Part shown: positions 1 through 10,191 of the stretch, piece by piece
Layout of the letters: each line of letters opens with the position of its first letter
Position numbering within the stretch: position 1 is the first letter of the stretch
Assembly: GCF_014645375.1 (NCBI RefSeq)
Contig: NZ_BMLT01000005.1
Coordinates: 248,001-312,000 of the forward strand
Length of the DNA stretch: 64,000 nucleotides
Source: Marinobacterium nitratireducens
GTDB lineage: Bacteria > Pseudomonadota > Gammaproteobacteria > Pseudomonadales > Balneatricaceae
Direction: 5' to 3'
The notes under the pieces: model-generated
Database searches by the model: none
The model's input: the letters and a program-made list of their open reading frames with translations, nothing else
Told to the model about the DNA's origin: nothing
Translations under genes and position numbers: made by a program

Positions 1-1
1 C

Positions 2-595
2 CGCAACAACATGATGCATCTGTGGACATTGCCGGGCCTGTGCCTGCTGCTGGTGCGCCGCAGCGACAACCCGCTGCCACAGCTGATCACCCTAATGCTC
101 AAGGTGCTCTACCCCTACCTGCGCAGCGAACTGTTCCTGCCCTGGGACGACGACGACTTCACCCCGGCCGCGGCCCGAACCCGGCAGGCACTGATCGCCC
201 GGGGGCTGCTGCGGCTGGACGGCCGCCGGCTGGTGGCGGAAGAGTCCGACGCCGCCCTGACACTGATGCGCACGGCCGAACCGGTTCTGCTGCGCTACTA
301 TGCCCTGTTTCGCCTGCTCGAGCGCCGCGGTGCGATCGAGATGCCGGCGCTGCTTGACGCCTCCCAGGCACTCACCGAACGGCTGCAACGCGAATTCGGT
401 TTCGATTCTCCCGAGTATGCGGACCGGCGCGTGCTCAGGGGCTTCATCGATCTGCTGCTCGATCGGGCAATACTGCGTTGCGACCGGGACCGCGTCGCGT
501 TCAACACCGATGTAGACGGGTTGATGCGCCAGGCGCGTCAGGTTTTGACCGCCCACCTGGTGGCGTTCATCGACGAGCAGCTGGATGAGGTATAG
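2..595 (+). CDS. plsB: Glycerol-3-phosphate acyltransferase PlsB, C-terminal fragment
   Basis: This is the last 197 codons of a gene that enters from the left edge; the frame is open from base 2 and stops at TAG 593-595. The visible part matches the C-terminal region of the long membrane-associated PlsB acyltransferase, which uses acyl-ACP or acyl-CoA to acylate position 1 of sn-glycerol-3-phosphate, the first step of phospholipid synthesis. The opening residues RNNMMH followed by a leucine-rich stretch resemble the RNN-containing block of Escherichia coli PlsB. The catalytic HX4D motif lies upstream, outside the window. The frame is intact, so this is a cut-off at the window edge and not a broken gene. 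Confidence 0.9.
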   Translation, partial: RNNMMHLWTLPGLCLLLVRRSDNPLPQLITLMLKVLYPYLRSELFLPWDDDDFTPAAARTRQALIARGLLRLDGRRLVAEESDAALTLMRTAEPVLLRYYALFRLLERRGAIEMPALLDASQALTERLQREFGFDSPEYADRRVLRGFIDLLLDRAILRCDRDRVAFNTDVDGLMRQARQVLTAHLVAFIDEQLDEV

Positions 596-641
596 CGTTG
601 GTAGGGTGCCCTGAGTGTAACGAAGCGCACCATCAGGCAAC

Positions 642-704
642 GTGACGGGTGACGGGTGACGGGTGACGGGTGACGGGTGACGGGTGACGGGTGACGGGTG
701 ACGG
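642..704. repeat. Heptamer tandem array, 9 copies of GTGACGG
   Basis: Nine perfect head-to-tail copies of the 7-bp unit GTGACGG lie between plsB and rsmJ. Related heptamer arrays occur at 7181-7229 and 34606-34675. The rest of the 596-878 gap holds only the hairpin at 787-854; no gene is seen. Confidence 0.95.
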
Positions 705-786
705 GGGGAATTGTAGAGCCCGGTCTCCGGGCGAATAGAGGCGTTAGTCGTTAGGCGCGCACAGTGCCCGCGGGACAGGATTTTTC

Positions 787-854
787 GTAGGAGCCGCGCC
801 TCGCGGCGAACCGTTCTGGCACGGTGGTTGTTCGCTCGCAGAGCGGGCTCCTAC
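787..854. repeat. REP-like palindromic element bounded by GTAGGAGC / GGCTCCTAC
   Basis: Inverted arms GTAGGAGC (787-794) and GCTCCTAC (847-854) enclose TTCGC/GCGAA-rich sequence. It is an intergenic hairpin downstream of rsmJ (transcribed leftwards) and plsB (rightwards). Elements of the same design lie at 24475-24561 and 44128-44194. Confidence 0.7.
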
Positions 855-878
855 AATTAGCGGCCGTCCCGTTACCCC

Positions 879-1676
879 TCACCCCAGCTTCTTCAGCGCA
901 TAGATATCGAAGCGGCCGGACTTGCCCTCGAGCTGATAGCTCGGCGCCGGCCCCGGAATGACCGGCGCCTTGCGCGGGCGCTTGACCACCACCCGGTTGC
1001 AGGCGGCCTCCAGCGCAGCGGCGAGCAGTGCTTCGGCGTCGCTATCGTCGCCAACCAGGTCGCGAAACAGGCGCATCTCCTTTTTCACCGCCGCCGACTT
1101 GTCGGAATGCGGGAACATCGGATCGACGTAGACCACCTCGGGCGCCGAGGCCGCACCGGCCTGTCCGCGCAGCCAGGCGATGCTGTCGGCCCGCACCAGA
1201 TGCATGCGCGCGACGATATCCGCGGTCTCCGCCACCTGCGACGCCCGCGCCAGTCCGTCGGCCAGCAGCGCCTGGATCACCGGCACCCGTTCGATGAGCT
1301 GCACCTCGCAACCCAGACTTGCCAGGACGAAGGCGTCACGCCCGAGGCCTGCGGTGACATCGGCCACCCGCGGTCGTATCCCGGACTTGATGCCAACCGC
1401 CTTGGCAATCTGCTGACCGCTTCCCCCGCCCTGGCGCAGCCGGTGCCCGACGGCGCCGCCGACGAAGTCGACCCAGACAGGCCCGGGCGCCTTGCGCCCG
1501 GTCTGCTGCAGCTGCAGTCCCTGATCGGTCAGGCGCAGCAGGCAGTTGTGGTCGTCGCAGTGTTCGGGAGCGGCACCGAAGACTACCGGTATCCCCAGTT
1601 CCGCACCCAGCGCCTGGGCTTGCGACTGCCGCTCAGGGCAGTCGTACCCGACCGCCAGCGAAAAGGAGTCTGTCAT
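879..1676 (-). CDS. rsmJ: 16S rRNA (guanine1516-N2)-methyltransferase RsmJ
   Basis: The 265-residue protein fits the RsmJ (YhiQ) family, usually about 250 residues, which methylates G1516 of 16S rRNA in the small ribosomal subunit using S-adenosylmethionine. A Rossmann-type SAM-binding segment ([20 protein letters not shown], about residues 103-122) and the motif YVDPMFP, matching the DPPY-type catalytic motif of N-methyltransferases, are both present. The gene starts at ATG 1676, just left of the uppP stop (1687), so it is probably transcribed with tsaB and uppP. Confidence 0.93.
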   Translation of the reverse strand: MTDSFSLAVGYDCPERQSQAQALGAELGIPVVFGAAPEHCDDHNCLLRLTDQGLQLQQTGRKAPGPVWVDFVGGAVGHRLRQGGGSGQQIAKAVGIKSGIRPRVADVTAGLGRDAFVLASLGCEVQLIERVPVIQALLADGLARASQVAETADIVARMHLVRADSIAWLRGQAGAASAPEVVYVDPMFPHSDKSAAVKKEMRLFRDLVGDDSDAEALLAAALEAACNRVVVKRPRKAPVIPGPAPSYQLEGKSGRFDIYALKKLG

Positions 1677-1686
1677 GGCCCCTCCA

Positions 1687-2487
1687 TCAGCCGGCGAAGT
1701 AGACGCCGAGCAGCGCCACGCCCAGCGCCAGCCGGTAAATCACGAACGGCAGCATGCCGATACGGTTGAGCCAGCTCAGGAACAGCGTGATGCAGACCCA
1801 GGCACTGACCGCGGCCAGCAGCGCGCCAAAACCGACCAGCTCCCAGCTCTCCACCGAGCCGGCCTTGTAAAGATCCATGCCCTTGAACAGGCCGGCTCCC
1901 AGAATGATCGGAATCGACAGCAGAAACGAGAAGCGTGCCGCCGCCTGGCGTTCGAGTCCCAGCATCAGACCCGCGGTAATGGTGATGCCGGAGCGGGAGG
2001 TGCCCGGAATCAGCGCCAGCGCCTGCGCCAGCCCGATGGTAACGGCGTCGCGCAGGCCGAGAGTATCGAGCCGGCGCGACTCGGTGCGCCGGCTGTCGGC
2101 GTACCAGAGCAGAACACCGAAGATCAGGGTGGTGCCGGCAATCACCAGAATCGAGCGGGCGTAGTGCTCGATCAGGTCGTTGAGGAAGAATCCGGCCAGC
2201 ACCGCCGGGACCGTCGCCAAAGCCAGGTACCAGGCCAGCGCCGCCTCGGTGCTGCGACGCCCTGCCAGAGATGCCAGCCAGGCACCGATCAGCGCCGTCA
2301 GGTCACGGCGGAAATAGAACACCACCGCCGCCAGGGTGCCGACGTGCACGCCGACATCGAACGCCAGCCCCTGGTCAGGCCAGCCGAGCAGCTGCGATGG
2401 CAGTATCAGGTGCGCCGAACTCGAGATCGGCAGAAATTCGGTCAGTCCCTGGATCAGCGCCAGCATGGCGGCCTGGAAAAAGTCCAT
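1687..2487 (-). CDS. uppP: Undecaprenyl-diphosphatase UppP (BacA)
   Basis: This 266-residue integral membrane protein removes a phosphate from undecaprenyl pyrophosphate to regenerate the lipid carrier for peptidoglycan and O-antigen synthesis, and confers bacitracin tolerance. The N-terminus [20 protein letters not shown] followed by ISSSAHL contains the family's (E/Q)XXXE-type motif, and PGTSRSG later in the protein is the second signature. Hydrophobic segments run through most of the length. The ATG at 2487 was chosen over an upstream extension that would overlap tsaB. It lies one base after the tsaB stop, so translation is probably coupled. Confidence 0.95.
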   Translation of the reverse strand: MDFFQAAMLALIQGLTEFLPISSSAHLILPSQLLGWPDQGLAFDVGVHVGTLAAVVFYFRRDLTALIGAWLASLAGRRSTEAALAWYLALATVPAVLAGFFLNDLIEHYARSILVIAGTTLIFGVLLWYADSRRTESRRLDTLGLRDAVTIGLAQALALIPGTSRSGITITAGLMLGLERQAAARFSFLLSIPIILGAGLFKGMDLYKAGSVESWELVGFGALLAAVSAWVCITLFLSWLNRIGMLPFVIYRLALGVALLGVYFAG

Positions 2488-2488
2488 G

Positions 2489-3175
2489 CTACTGCTCGTC
2501 CTTCTTCTTCCAGGTCCCTTCGCGCAGGTAAACCGGCAGCCCTTCCTCCGGGGCCAGCCCGCGTCCGGCCAGCAGGTCGCGTTCGGCCAGCGGCAGCATG
2601 GCGCCGGCAGACGGGTAAACCTCGATGATTGAGGCCCCCTGCAGACCGTCCTGAACACTGGCGCTCATCTGGTCGAGGTAGTTGAAGCCGGGCCCCGCCG
2701 CAAGCCAGGGCTTGAGCGAGGGCAGGAAGAGTTCGTCGGGGGCGCAGACCTGCTCGGCCACCAGCGCATTCGGCACGCCGCAGATCAGTTCGTAGGCGCA
2801 CCAGTAGATTTCGTCCATGCGCGCATCGAGCGCCGCAACGATCCAGTCGCGCTGCTGCTCGCGTCCCTGCTGCAGCGCCATCGCCTCCAGTGTCGACACC
2901 GGCAGGACCTTGAGGTCGGCGGCGAACGCCAGGCCCTGGGCGACACCGGTGGCGATACGTATGCCGGTGAAGGAGCCGGGACCGCGACCGAAGGCGACGG
3001 CGTCCAGCTGCGAGGGGGCAAGGCCCGCCTCGGCGAGCAGCGCCTCGGCCATCGGCAGCAGCAGCCTGGTGTGCTCGCGCGGCGCGAGGCGAAAATCCTC
3101 CCGCACCTCGCCGTCGACCCAGAGGGCGACGGAACAGGCGTCGGTGGACGTATCCAGCGCAAGAATCTTGCTCAT
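2489..3175 (-). CDS. tsaB: tRNA threonylcarbamoyladenosine biosynthesis protein TsaB
   Basis: This 228-residue protein is the TsaB (YeaZ) subunit that scaffolds the TsaD-TsaE complex installing t6A at position 37 of ANN-decoding tRNAs. The N-terminus ILALDTSTDACSVAL is the ASKHA-fold phosphate-binding strand typical of the family, and FGRGPGSFTGIRIATGVAQG (about residues 62-81) is its most conserved block. It lacks the metal-binding histidines of the paralogue TsaD, as expected. Its stop is one base from the uppP start, placing it first in a tsaB-uppP-rsmJ run. Confidence 0.95.
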   Translation of the reverse strand: MSKILALDTSTDACSVALWVDGEVREDFRLAPREHTRLLLPMAEALLAEAGLAPSQLDAVAFGRGPGSFTGIRIATGVAQGLAFAADLKVLPVSTLEAMALQQGREQQRDWIVAALDARMDEIYWCAYELICGVPNALVAEQVCAPDELFLPSLKPWLAAGPGFNYLDQMSASVQDGLQGASIIEVYPSAGAMLPLAERDLLAGRGLAPEEGLPVYLREGTWKKKDEQ

Positions 3176-3241
3176 TGATACCTACTTCGATTCAGACAGA
3201 GGTTAAACGGTTGAGTCCTGAACAGGCCGTCGGTGTCAGCG

Positions 3242-3874
3242 TTACGGCGCTTCCCCCAGCAGGGCGTCGCCCCAGCGCGACAGCAGCGTCTGCTCGATGC
3301 CGATCTGATTGAGGATGCGGGCGACGATGAAGTCCACCATATCCTCGACCGACTGCGGCCGGTGATAAAATCCGGGGCTGGCGGGAATCACCACCGCCCC
3401 CATGCGGGTCAGCTTCAGCATATGCTCGAGGTGGATTTCCGAATAGGGCGCCTCGCGCGGTACCAGTATCAGGCGCCTGCGCTCCTTGAGCGCCACATCG
3501 GCGGCACGCTCGATCAGGTTGTTGCTGGCGCCGGTGGCGATCGCCGAGAGGCAGCCGGTGCTGCACGGGCAGACGACCATTGTCGCCGGCGCGCCGGAGC
3601 CCGAGGCCACCGGCGCCATCCACTGCTCGCGCCCGAACACCCTGAGCTGATCCGGCGCGGCGCTGTAAAGCTGGCCAAGGAAGGCTTCCTGCTCCGCCGG
3701 CCGGCCCGGCAGGTCGACGTCGCTCTCGGTGGCAATCACCACCTGGGCTGCTTTGGAGATCATCAGCATCACCTGAACGTCGGCCGCCAGCAGGCACTGC
3801 AGCAGACGCAGCCCGTACTGGGCACCGGAGGCGCCGGTAATCGCCAGGGTCACACGCTGCCGGCTGTCGCTCAC
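3242..3874 (-). CDS. ubiX: Flavin prenyltransferase UbiX
   Basis: UbiX joins a dimethylallyl group to reduced FMN to make prenylated FMN, the cofactor of UbiD in ubiquinone synthesis. The 210-residue protein starts with the Rossmann-like flavin-binding strand [16 protein letters not shown]. It also has [25 protein letters not shown], and [33 protein letters not shown], all hallmark blocks of the family. Its start overlaps the mpl stop by 4 bp (ATGA), so the two are co-transcribed, mpl first. Confidence 0.95.
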   Translation of the reverse strand: MSDSRQRVTLAITGASGAQYGLRLLQCLLAADVQVMLMISKAAQVVIATESDVDLPGRPAEQEAFLGQLYSAAPDQLRVFGREQWMAPVASGSGAPATMVVCPCSTGCLSAIATGASNNLIERAADVALKERRRLILVPREAPYSEIHLEHMLKLTRMGAVVIPASPGFYHRPQSVEDMVDFIVARILNQIGIEQTLLSRWGDALLGEAP

Positions 3875-5235
3875 GCCTGTTTCTCCTCAAGGGCGGCGAC
3901 GAGGCGCTGATGAATCCCCTCGAAGCCACCGTTGCTCATGATCAGAATATGACTGCCGGGCACGGAATCGCGGACCAGCTCGGTGATCAGACGTTCGGTA
4001 TCGCGCGCCAGCGACGCCGGCACCGGACTTTCCGCCGCCACGCTGTCGAGCGACCAGTCGAGCCCGGCCGGCTGATACCAGTACACCCGGTCGGCCGCCG
4101 CCACCGACGGCGCCAGCGCGGCCCGGTGGGCGCCGAGACGCATGGTGTTGGAGCGCGGTTCGATCACCGCGGTCACCGGCGCCGCGCCGACCCGGGCGCG
4201 CAGCCCCTCGAGCGTGGTGGCGATGGCGGTCGGATGGTGAGCGAAATCGTCATAGACCGAGACGCCGCCGACCTCGGCCACCAGCTCCATTCGGCGCCGG
4301 ACCCCGCCGAAACGGCACAGCGCCTCGATGGCGTGCTCGGGCCGTACCCCGACATGGCGCGCGGCCACCAGCGCCGCCAGCGCATTGGACACATTGTGCC
4401 TGCCCGTATGCGCCCAGTCGACGACACCCTGGGACTCACCCCGGTGCAGCACCTCGAAACGGCTGCCATCGTCGCTGAGCAGCCGCGCCTGCCACTCGCC
4501 CTCGCCGAAACCGGTGCGCACCAGTGGCGTCCAGCAGCCCTGGGCGACGACCTCGTCGAGCGCCGGCTGGTCGTGCGGCACGACAATCTGGCCATTGCCC
4601 GGCACGATCCGCAGCAGATGATGGAACTGCCGCTGAATCGCCGCCAGATCGGGAAAGATATCCGCGTGGTCGTACTCGAGATTGTTCAGGATCAGGGTGC
4701 GCGGATGGTAGTGGACGAACTTCGAGCGCTTGTCGAAAAAGGCGGTGTCGTACTCGTCGGCCTCGATAACGAAGAACGGCGAATCGCCCAGGCGCGCCGA
4801 GACCGGGAAATCCTTCGGCACCCCGCCGATCAGAAATCCCGGTGCCATGTCCGCCTGCTCCAGCAGCCAGGCCAGCATGGTTGCGGTGGTGGTCTTGCCG
4901 TGGGTCCCGGCCACCGCCAGCACCCAGCGGTCGCGCAGCAGTTCCTCCGACAGCCACTGCGGGCCGGAGGTATAGCGCAGCCCGCGATCGAGCACGTACT
5001 CGACGCAGGGATTGCCGCGCGACATGGCGTTGCCGACGATCACCAGATCCGGCGCGGGGTCGAGCTGCGCCGGATCGAAGCCCTGGATCAGGTCGATCCC
5101 CTGCTGCTCGAGCTGAGTGCTCATTGGAGGGTAAACATTGGCGTCACACCCGGTCACCCGATGGCCGAGCTGCTTCGCCAGGATTGCCAGCGAGCCCATG
5201 AAGGTGCCGCAGATGCCGAGAATGTGGATATGCAC
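3871..5235 (-). CDS. mpl: Murein peptide ligase Mpl (UDP-MurNAc : L-Ala-gamma-D-Glu-meso-DAP ligase)
   Basis: Mpl recycles cell-wall tripeptide by ligating it to UDP-N-acetylmuramic acid with ATP, in the cytoplasm. The 454-residue product starts [17 protein letters not shown], the glycine-rich nucleotide strand of Mur ligases. It has the ATP-binding P-loop [10 protein letters not shown] and the Mur-family block [11 protein letters not shown] near residue 330. Length matches the usual ~450. The first gene of the mpl-ubiX pair, it is divergent from fbp across a 320-bp gap. Confidence 0.95.
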   Translation of the reverse strand: MHIHILGICGTFMGSLAILAKQLGHRVTGCDANVYPPMSTQLEQQGIDLIQGFDPAQLDPAPDLVIVGNAMSRGNPCVEYVLDRGLRYTSGPQWLSEELLRDRWVLAVAGTHGKTTTATMLAWLLEQADMAPGFLIGGVPKDFPVSARLGDSPFFVIEADEYDTAFFDKRSKFVHYHPRTLILNNLEYDHADIFPDLAAIQRQFHHLLRIVPGNGQIVVPHDQPALDEVVAQGCWTPLVRTGFGEGEWQARLLSDDGSRFEVLHRGESQGVVDWAHTGRHNVSNALAALVAARHVGVRPEHAIEALCRFGGVRRRMELVAEVGGVSVYDDFAHHPTAIATTLEGLRARVGAAPVTAVIEPRSNTMRLGAHRAALAPSVAAADRVYWYQPAGLDWSLDSVAAESPVPASLARDTERLITELVRDSVPGSHILIMSNGGFEGIHQRLVAALEEKQA

Positions 5236-5556
5236 GCAACCAAATCCTGTTCAGAAAGTCTGGCGCAGATGATAACCGTTTTTTCACCGGGGCACCGCAT
5301 CGGTGGCGCAACAGCACATCAGGATCGGGCGCAGAGGTCCAGGACCGCACTTACGACGGCCAGGCTCGACACACCGGAGGAAAGCGCCCGCCCAAAGGCC
5401 AGGATTCGCGCGACTGCCCCGAAGAGCTCCAACCGGGGTTGCGCGCAGGCTCTCTGGTCTACAATAAGTGGGCGCCAAACCATGCATTCGGCTGCCGATT
5501 CCCGTACAATTGCGCGCCGAATCCCGTTCCAAAACCTCGAAGGTCAAAACAGAACA
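5236..5556. promoter_or_regulatory. Divergent mpl/fbp intergenic region
   Basis: This 321-bp stretch separates the divergent mpl and fbp starts and must hold both promoters. The sequence TACAAT occurs at 5460-5465 and again at 5505-5510 and could act as -10 elements for fbp, but neither has a convincing -35 at normal spacing (TTGCGC at 5439 is only 15 bp from the first). No small gene or repeat was recognised. Confidence 0.4.
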
Positions 5557-6531
5557 ATGCAGCTCCTGAGCTCGTTCCTGAAACACCGCAAAACCGACGA
5601 ACAACTGGTCGAACTGATCGAAACCCTGATGGTCGCGTGCAAGGAAATTGCACTTCAGCTGCGCGAAGGCGCGCTGGCCGGTGTTCTGGGCACTTCCGAG
5701 AACGTCAACGTGCAGGGCGAAACCCAGAAAAAACTGGATATCATCGCCAACGACGTGCTGAAAAAGGTGTTGCTGGACAACCCGCTGGTCGCGGGCCTGG
5801 CCTCCGAGGAAGAAGACGATCCGGTCGCCGGCAACCGCGAAGGCCGTTTCCTGGTGACCTTCGACCCGCTGGACGGCTCGTCCAACATCGACATCAACGT
5901 GTCGGTCGGCACCATTTTCTCGATCCTCGAGCTGCGCGAAGGCGAGGATCCCGCCAGCCACGGGGCCTACCTGCAGAACGGCCGCAGACAGCTGGCCTCC
6001 GGCTATGTCCTGTACGGCCCGTCCGCGGTGCTGGCGCTGACCACCGGCCAGGGCGTCAACTTCTTCACCCTGGCGCACACCGGCGACTTCATCCTGACCC
6101 AGGAAAATGTTCAGGTGCCGGCGGAAACCAGGGAATTCGCCATCAACATGTCAAACCAGCGTTTCTGGGAGCCGTCGATGCAGAGCTACATCGGCGACCT
6201 GCTCAAGGGTAGCGACGGCCCGCGCGGCAAGAACTACAACATGCGCTGGATCGCGTCGATGGTCGCGGAGGTTCACCGCGTGTTGACCCGCGGCGGCATC
6301 TTCACCTACCCCTGGGACGAACGCGAACCGCAGAAGCCGGGCAAGCTGCGCCTGATGTACGAAGGCAACCCGATGAGCCTGCTGATCGAACAGGCCGGCG
6401 GCCTTGCCAGCACCTGCTACTCGCCGATTCTCGACGTCGAGCCGACCGAAATCCATCAGCGCGTTTCGATCGCCCTGGGCTCGCGCCACGAGGTCGAAGC
6501 CCTGCTGCGCTACCATACGCCGGACCAGTGA
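5557..6531 (+). CDS. fbp: Class I fructose-1,6-bisphosphatase
   Basis: The enzyme hydrolyses fructose-1,6-bisphosphate to fructose-6-phosphate, the committed step of gluconeogenesis. The ATG at 5557 gives 324 residues, normal for class I FBPase. The open frame runs much farther upstream, but that part lies antisense to mpl. Key motifs are LASEEEDD (metal ligand region), [20 protein letters not shown] (the inositol-phosphatase DPLDGSS metal-binding motif), and [20 protein letters not shown] near residue 270. It stands alone between mpl (divergent) and ppa. Confidence 0.95.
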   Translation: MQLLSSFLKHRKTDEQLVELIETLMVACKEIALQLREGALAGVLGTSENVNVQGETQKKLDIIANDVLKKVLLDNPLVAGLASEEEDDPVAGNREGRFLVTFDPLDGSSNIDINVSVGTIFSILELREGEDPASHGAYLQNGRRQLASGYVLYGPSAVLALTTGQGVNFFTLAHTGDFILTQENVQVPAETREFAINMSNQRFWEPSMQSYIGDLLKGSDGPRGKNYNMRWIASMVAEVHRVLTRGGIFTYPWDEREPQKPGKLRLMYEGNPMSLLIEQAGGLASTCYSPILDVEPTEIHQRVSIALGSRHEVEALLRYHTPDQ

Positions 6532-6584
6532 CCCGTAACCGACAGCGGCCTTAAGTCGTATTCATAGACAGGGCCGCTGCCGGG

Positions 6585-6590
6585 TATAAT
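6585..6590 (+). promoter_or_regulatory. Probable -10 element of the ppa promoter
   Basis: A perfect TATAAT lies 49 bp before the ppa ATG. The best -35 candidate is TTCATA (6561-6566) with an 18-bp spacer. An 8-bp inverted repeat (CAGCGGCC 6543-6550, GGCCGCTG 6572-6579) brackets that -35 candidate. Confidence 0.6.
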
Positions 6591-6639
6591 CCAACGCTGA
6601 CTCTACGCTTTCCCCATAATCAGAAACAGGAATACTCGC

Positions 6640-7173
6640 ATGAGCTTTGCTAAAGTGCCTGCCGGCAAAGAACTGCCCAACGATCTCTACGTGATCATCG
6701 AAATCCCGGCCGAGAGCTCGCCGGTCAAATACGAAATCGACAAGGATGCCGATGCCATCTTCGTCGACCGTTTCATGGCCGCGCCGATGTTCTACCCGGC
6801 CAACTACGGTTACGTCAACAACACCCTGGCCGACGACGGCGACCCGCTGGACGTGCTGGTCGTTACGCCGCACCCGGTCATGACCGGTTCTGTTATCCGC
6901 TGCCGCCCGGTCGGCATCCTGAACATGACTGATGAGGCCGGCGAAGATGCCAAGCTGGTTGCGGTACCGCACCAGAAGCTGAGCCAGGCCTACAACGATA
7001 TCAACGATATCGACGACCTGCCGGAACTGCTGAAGGAGCAGATCGGCCACTTCTTCGAGAACTACAAGACGCTCGAGAAAGGCAAGTGGGTCAAGGTGGA
7101 AGGCTGGGCCGGCGCCGACGCCGCGCGCGAAGCCGTGACCAAGGCCGCTGCCGCCTACGAAGCCCAGAAGTAA
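6640..7173 (+). CDS. ppa: Inorganic pyrophosphatase (family I)
   Basis: The soluble cytoplasmic enzyme hydrolyses pyrophosphate to two phosphates, pulling biosynthetic reactions forward. The 177-residue protein aligns over its full length with the 176-residue E. coli enzyme. It shows [25 protein letters not shown], the signature [10 protein letters not shown] with its metal-binding aspartates, and [15 protein letters not shown]. It is preceded by a consensus -10 box and followed by a heptamer array that may act as a transcription barrier toward the convergent lipoprotein gene. Confidence 0.97.
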   Translation: MSFAKVPAGKELPNDLYVIIEIPAESSPVKYEIDKDADAIFVDRFMAAPMFYPANYGYVNNTLADDGDPLDVLVVTPHPVMTGSVIRCRPVGILNMTDEAGEDAKLVAVPHQKLSQAYNDINDIDDLPELLKEQIGHFFENYKTLEKGKWVKVEGWAGADAAREAVTKAAAAYEAQK

Positions 7174-7180
7174 TGCATTC

Positions 7181-7229
7181 GTGACGCGTGACGGGTGACG
7201 CGTAACCCGTCACGCGTTACGCGTTACCT
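7181..7229. repeat. Degenerate heptamer array forming an inverted repeat between convergent genes
   Basis: Seven 7-bp units run GTGACGC, GTGACGG, GTGACGC, GTAACCC, GTCACGC, GTTACGC, GTTACCT. The first half is roughly the reverse complement of the second, so the RNA could fold into a long hairpin. The array begins just after ppa and contains the stop codon (7224-7226) of the convergent lipoprotein gene. Confidence 0.85.
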
Positions 7230-7691
7230 GCTTTGCCCCGCCAGTTTGACCTCCCCTTCCTCCACTACGTCGACATAGGGCAGAAAGCGCCCGAGATCCA
7301 GCCGTGCACTGAGCTCGTAGCTGACGCTGTCGCGCTGCGTCTGCATCAGATCCGCCAGCAGGCGAATGCCGTTGAACAGGTCCGCCGTGGTCGTTACACG
7401 GATATCCGCCTCGCCGTATCCCGGCACGGTCGGCAGATCGTTGGCGACGCCGTTGAGCAGCTTGCGCCCCTCCAGTGACACGCTGTAAACCATGCCTTCC
7501 AGACTGAGTGCATCGCGGTTAGGGTTGATCACGTGCAGGCCGATTTCGAAGCGCGGCACCATACCCTCGGACGGCAGCGCCCGGAACGATGTCACGCTGA
7601 CCTCAGGCTTCTGAAAATTCGGTTGCACGGCGGCACAGCCCGCCAGCAGCAGTACCCAGCACAGCATTATCGCCCTGTTCAGGCTGATCAT
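7224..7691 (-). CDS. LEA14/WHy-domain lipoprotein
   Basis: This 155-residue protein has a lipoprotein signal: MISLNRAIMLCWVLLLAGC with the lipobox LLAGC placing the lipidated cysteine at about residue 19. The mature part resembles the LEA14-type water-stress (WHy) domain: a single beta-sandwich with the motif IGLHVINPNRDALSLEGMVYSVSLEG. Such lipoproteins are common in gammaproteobacteria and have no firmly known role. The ATG at 7691 was chosen because AGGGAG lies about 10 bp upstream; an in-frame ATG at 7715 would put extra residues before the signal. Its 3' end runs into the heptamer array. Confidence 0.75.
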   Translation of the reverse strand: MISLNRAIMLCWVLLLAGCAAVQPNFQKPEVSVTSFRALPSEGMVPRFEIGLHVINPNRDALSLEGMVYSVSLEGRKLLNGVANDLPTVPGYGEADIRVTTTADLFNGIRLLADLMQTQRDSVSYELSARLDLGRFLPYVDVVEEGEVKLAGQSR

Positions 7692-7766
7692 TCGGTTTTC
7701 TCCCTGTGGTGTCATTATCCCGACCCTTGTAGCACGGTATGCAATCCCGCCTTAATGCCCGATGTA

Positions 7767-8795
7767 TCAGTCGCTCCAGTCCAGTATCACCTTGCCGCTC
7801 TCGCCCGACAGCATGACGGCGAAGCCGGCCTCGAAGTCGGCAACCGGGAAATGGTGCGTGATCACCGGGGAAAGGTCCAGCCCACTCTGCAGCATCGCCA
7901 CCATCTTGTACCAGGTTTCGAACATTTCCCGGCCGTAGATGCCCTTGATCTCCAGCCCCTTGAAGATCACCTGGTTCCAGTCGATGGCGGTGTTCTCGGG
8001 TGGAATTCCGAGCAGCGCGACCTTGCCACCGTGGTTCATGCGCTCGAGCATGGTCTTGAACGCCGACGGCACGCCGGACATTTCCAGCCCGACATCGAAG
8101 CCCTCCTGCATACCGAGGTCATCCATCACTTCCTTGAGAGACTGACGCTCGACGTTGACCGTGCGCGTCGCGCCCATCTGCTTGGCAAGGCCCAGCCGGT
8201 AGTCGTTGATGTCGGTGATCACCACGCTGCGAGCGCCGACATGGCGCGCAATCGCCACCGCCATCACGCCAATGGGACCGGCTCCGGTGATCAGCACATC
8301 CTCGCCAACCAGATCGAAGCTGAGCGCAGTGTGGGTCGCGTTGCCAAACGGATCGAAGATGGCCGCAAGGTCATCGGAAACATCGTCCGGTATCCTGAAG
8401 GCGTTGAATGCCGGAATCACCAGATACTCGGCGAAGGCCCCCTCCCGGTTGACACCCACCCCGACCGAGTTGCGACACAGATGGCGGCGCCCGGCACGGC
8501 AGTTGCGGCAGAAGCCGCAGGTGATGTGCCCTTCCCCGGAAACCCTGTCGCCGATCTTGAAGCCCCTGACCTCCTGGCCGATTTCGACGATCTCGCCGAC
8601 GTACTCGTGGCCGACGTGCATCGGTACCGGAATCGTCCGCTGCGCCCAGGCATCCCAGTTCCAGATATGGATATCGGTGCCGCAGATGGCGGTCTTGCGA
8701 ATCCGGATCATGACGTCGTTGTGACCCAGCACGGGCCGGCGCGTGCGCGCAAGCGTCAGCCCCGGCCCCGCCTCGAGCTTGCAAAGCGCTTTCAT
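7767..8795 (-). CDS. tdh: L-threonine 3-dehydrogenase
   Basis: Tdh is a zinc- and NAD-dependent medium-chain dehydrogenase that oxidises L-threonine to 2-amino-3-ketobutyrate. The 342-residue product matches the family length. It shows the catalytic zinc region [20 protein letters not shown], a structural zinc lobe [15 protein letters not shown], and the NAD-binding [13 protein letters not shown]. It overlaps kbl by 4 bp. The kbl-tdh pair converts threonine to glycine and acetyl-CoA. Confidence 0.96.
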   Translation of the reverse strand: MKALCKLEAGPGLTLARTRRPVLGHNDVMIRIRKTAICGTDIHIWNWDAWAQRTIPVPMHVGHEYVGEIVEIGQEVRGFKIGDRVSGEGHITCGFCRNCRAGRRHLCRNSVGVGVNREGAFAEYLVIPAFNAFRIPDDVSDDLAAIFDPFGNATHTALSFDLVGEDVLITGAGPIGVMAVAIARHVGARSVVITDINDYRLGLAKQMGATRTVNVERQSLKEVMDDLGMQEGFDVGLEMSGVPSAFKTMLERMNHGGKVALLGIPPENTAIDWNQVIFKGLEIKGIYGREMFETWYKMVAMLQSGLDLSPVITHHFPVADFEAGFAVMLSGESGKVILDWSD

Positions 8796-9994
8796 CGCAG
8801 CGCCCCCAGCTCGCGCCCGGTTCGGGCGAACGCCTCGATGGCACGGTCGATCTGTTCATCGCTGTGGGCCGCGCTCATCTGGGTGCGGATGCGCGCCTGC
8901 CCTTTCGGCACCACCGGGTAGGAGAAACCGATAACGTAAATGCCCTCGGCCAGCAAGGCCCCGGCCATGCGCCCGGCCAGCGCCGCATCGCCGAGCATCA
9001 CCGGCACGATGGGGTGACCGGCGCCGGCCAGTTCGAAGCCGGCAGCCGCCATGCCGGTACGAAAGCGCTCGCTGTTGCGGCGCAGCCTCTCGCGCAGTGC
9101 CCTGCCCTCATCACTGTCGAGCAACCGCAGTACCTCGATCGAAGCGACGACGATAGCCGGCGCCAGGCTGTTGGAGAAGAGGTAGGGTCGGGAACGCTGA
9201 CGCAGCAGCTCGACGATCTCGCGTCGACCCGAGGTAAAGCCGCCGGAGGCACCACCGAGCGCCTTGCCGAGGGTACCCGTGACGATATCGACCCGGTCCT
9301 GCACGCCGCAGTATTCGGGCGTACCGGCCCCGCGCCCGCCGACAAATCCCACCGCGTGGGAGTCGTCCACCATCACCAGAGCGCCGTAACGGTCCGCCAG
9401 CTCGCAGATCGAGCCAAGGTCGGCGATCACGCCGTCCATCGAAAACACCCCGTCGGTGGCAATCAGCCGGTAGCGGGTACCGTCGGCGACGGCCTGCCTG
9501 AGCTGCGCTTCGAGGTCGTCCATGTCATTGTTGCGATAACGGTAGCGCCGAGCCTTGCACAGGCGGACGCCATCGATAATGGAGGCATGGTTGAGCGCAT
9601 CCGAAATCACCGCGTCCCGCTCGCCGAGCAGGGTTTCGAACAGACCGCCGTTGGCATCGAAGCAGCTCGAATAGAGGATGGTGTCTTCGGTGCCGAGCAA
9701 TCCCGACAGCGCCCCCTCCAGCGTTTTGTGCGGCGACTGGGTGCCGCAGATAAAGCGCACCGAAGCCATGCCGAAGCCGAACTGCTGGAGCCCCCGGGTC
9801 GCGGCCTCGATCAGCCGAGGGTCGTCGGCAAGACCGAGATAGTTGTTGGCGCAGAAATTCAGTACTTCACGGCCGTCGCTCAGGCGGATCTGCGCCGCCT
9901 GGGGACTGTCGAGCACCCTCTCGTCCTTGTAGAAGCCGTCGGCCCTGATCTGGTCGAGCTGGGTCTGCAGGTCGTGCAGGAAGGCATCTCTCAT
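8792..9994 (-). CDS. kbl: 2-amino-3-ketobutyrate CoA ligase (glycine C-acetyltransferase)
   Basis: This PLP enzyme cleaves 2-amino-3-ketobutyrate with CoA into glycine and acetyl-CoA, completing threonine catabolism begun by Tdh. The ATG at 9994 gives 400 residues (E. coli Kbl has 398) and begins [16 protein letters not shown]; 48 further in-frame codons upstream look unlike any protein family. The alpha-oxoamine synthase blocks [47 protein letters not shown] and the PLP-lysine region [15 protein letters not shown] are all present. It is the first gene of the kbl-tdh operon and divergent from yceH. Confidence 0.96.
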   Translation of the reverse strand: MRDAFLHDLQTQLDQIRADGFYKDERVLDSPQAAQIRLSDGREVLNFCANNYLGLADDPRLIEAATRGLQQFGFGMASVRFICGTQSPHKTLEGALSGLLGTEDTILYSSCFDANGGLFETLLGERDAVISDALNHASIIDGVRLCKARRYRYRNNDMDDLEAQLRQAVADGTRYRLIATDGVFSMDGVIADLGSICELADRYGALVMVDDSHAVGFVGGRGAGTPEYCGVQDRVDIVTGTLGKALGGASGGFTSGRREIVELLRQRSRPYLFSNSLAPAIVVASIEVLRLLDSDEGRALRERLRRNSERFRTGMAAAGFELAGAGHPIVPVMLGDAALAGRMAGALLAEGIYVIGFSYPVVPKGQARIRTQMSAAHSDEQIDRAIEAFARTGRELGALR

Positions 9995-10191
9995 CTCGAC
10001 ATCCCCCTGGTCTCGATAACAGCCGGACAGGTATCCGGCCACTGCTCCAACCATAGCAGCCGAAGCGCCCGGCCGCCGGTGGCCAGTCGTTGGCATCTCC
10101 ACTCGACAGGCCTCGCCACAGACCCAATACTGGTGCATGCTTAGGGGTCTATCAATAATGCCAACAACGATACATCTTTCGGAAAGCAGCG

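Noticed and set aside
642-704. Heptamer array considered as a CRISPR array
   Set aside because: Units are 7 bp with no spacers and no cas genes nearby.
3910-5556. Long upstream extension of the fbp frame
   Set aside because: This part lies antisense to mpl and has no family resemblance. Family alignment sets the fbp start at 5557.
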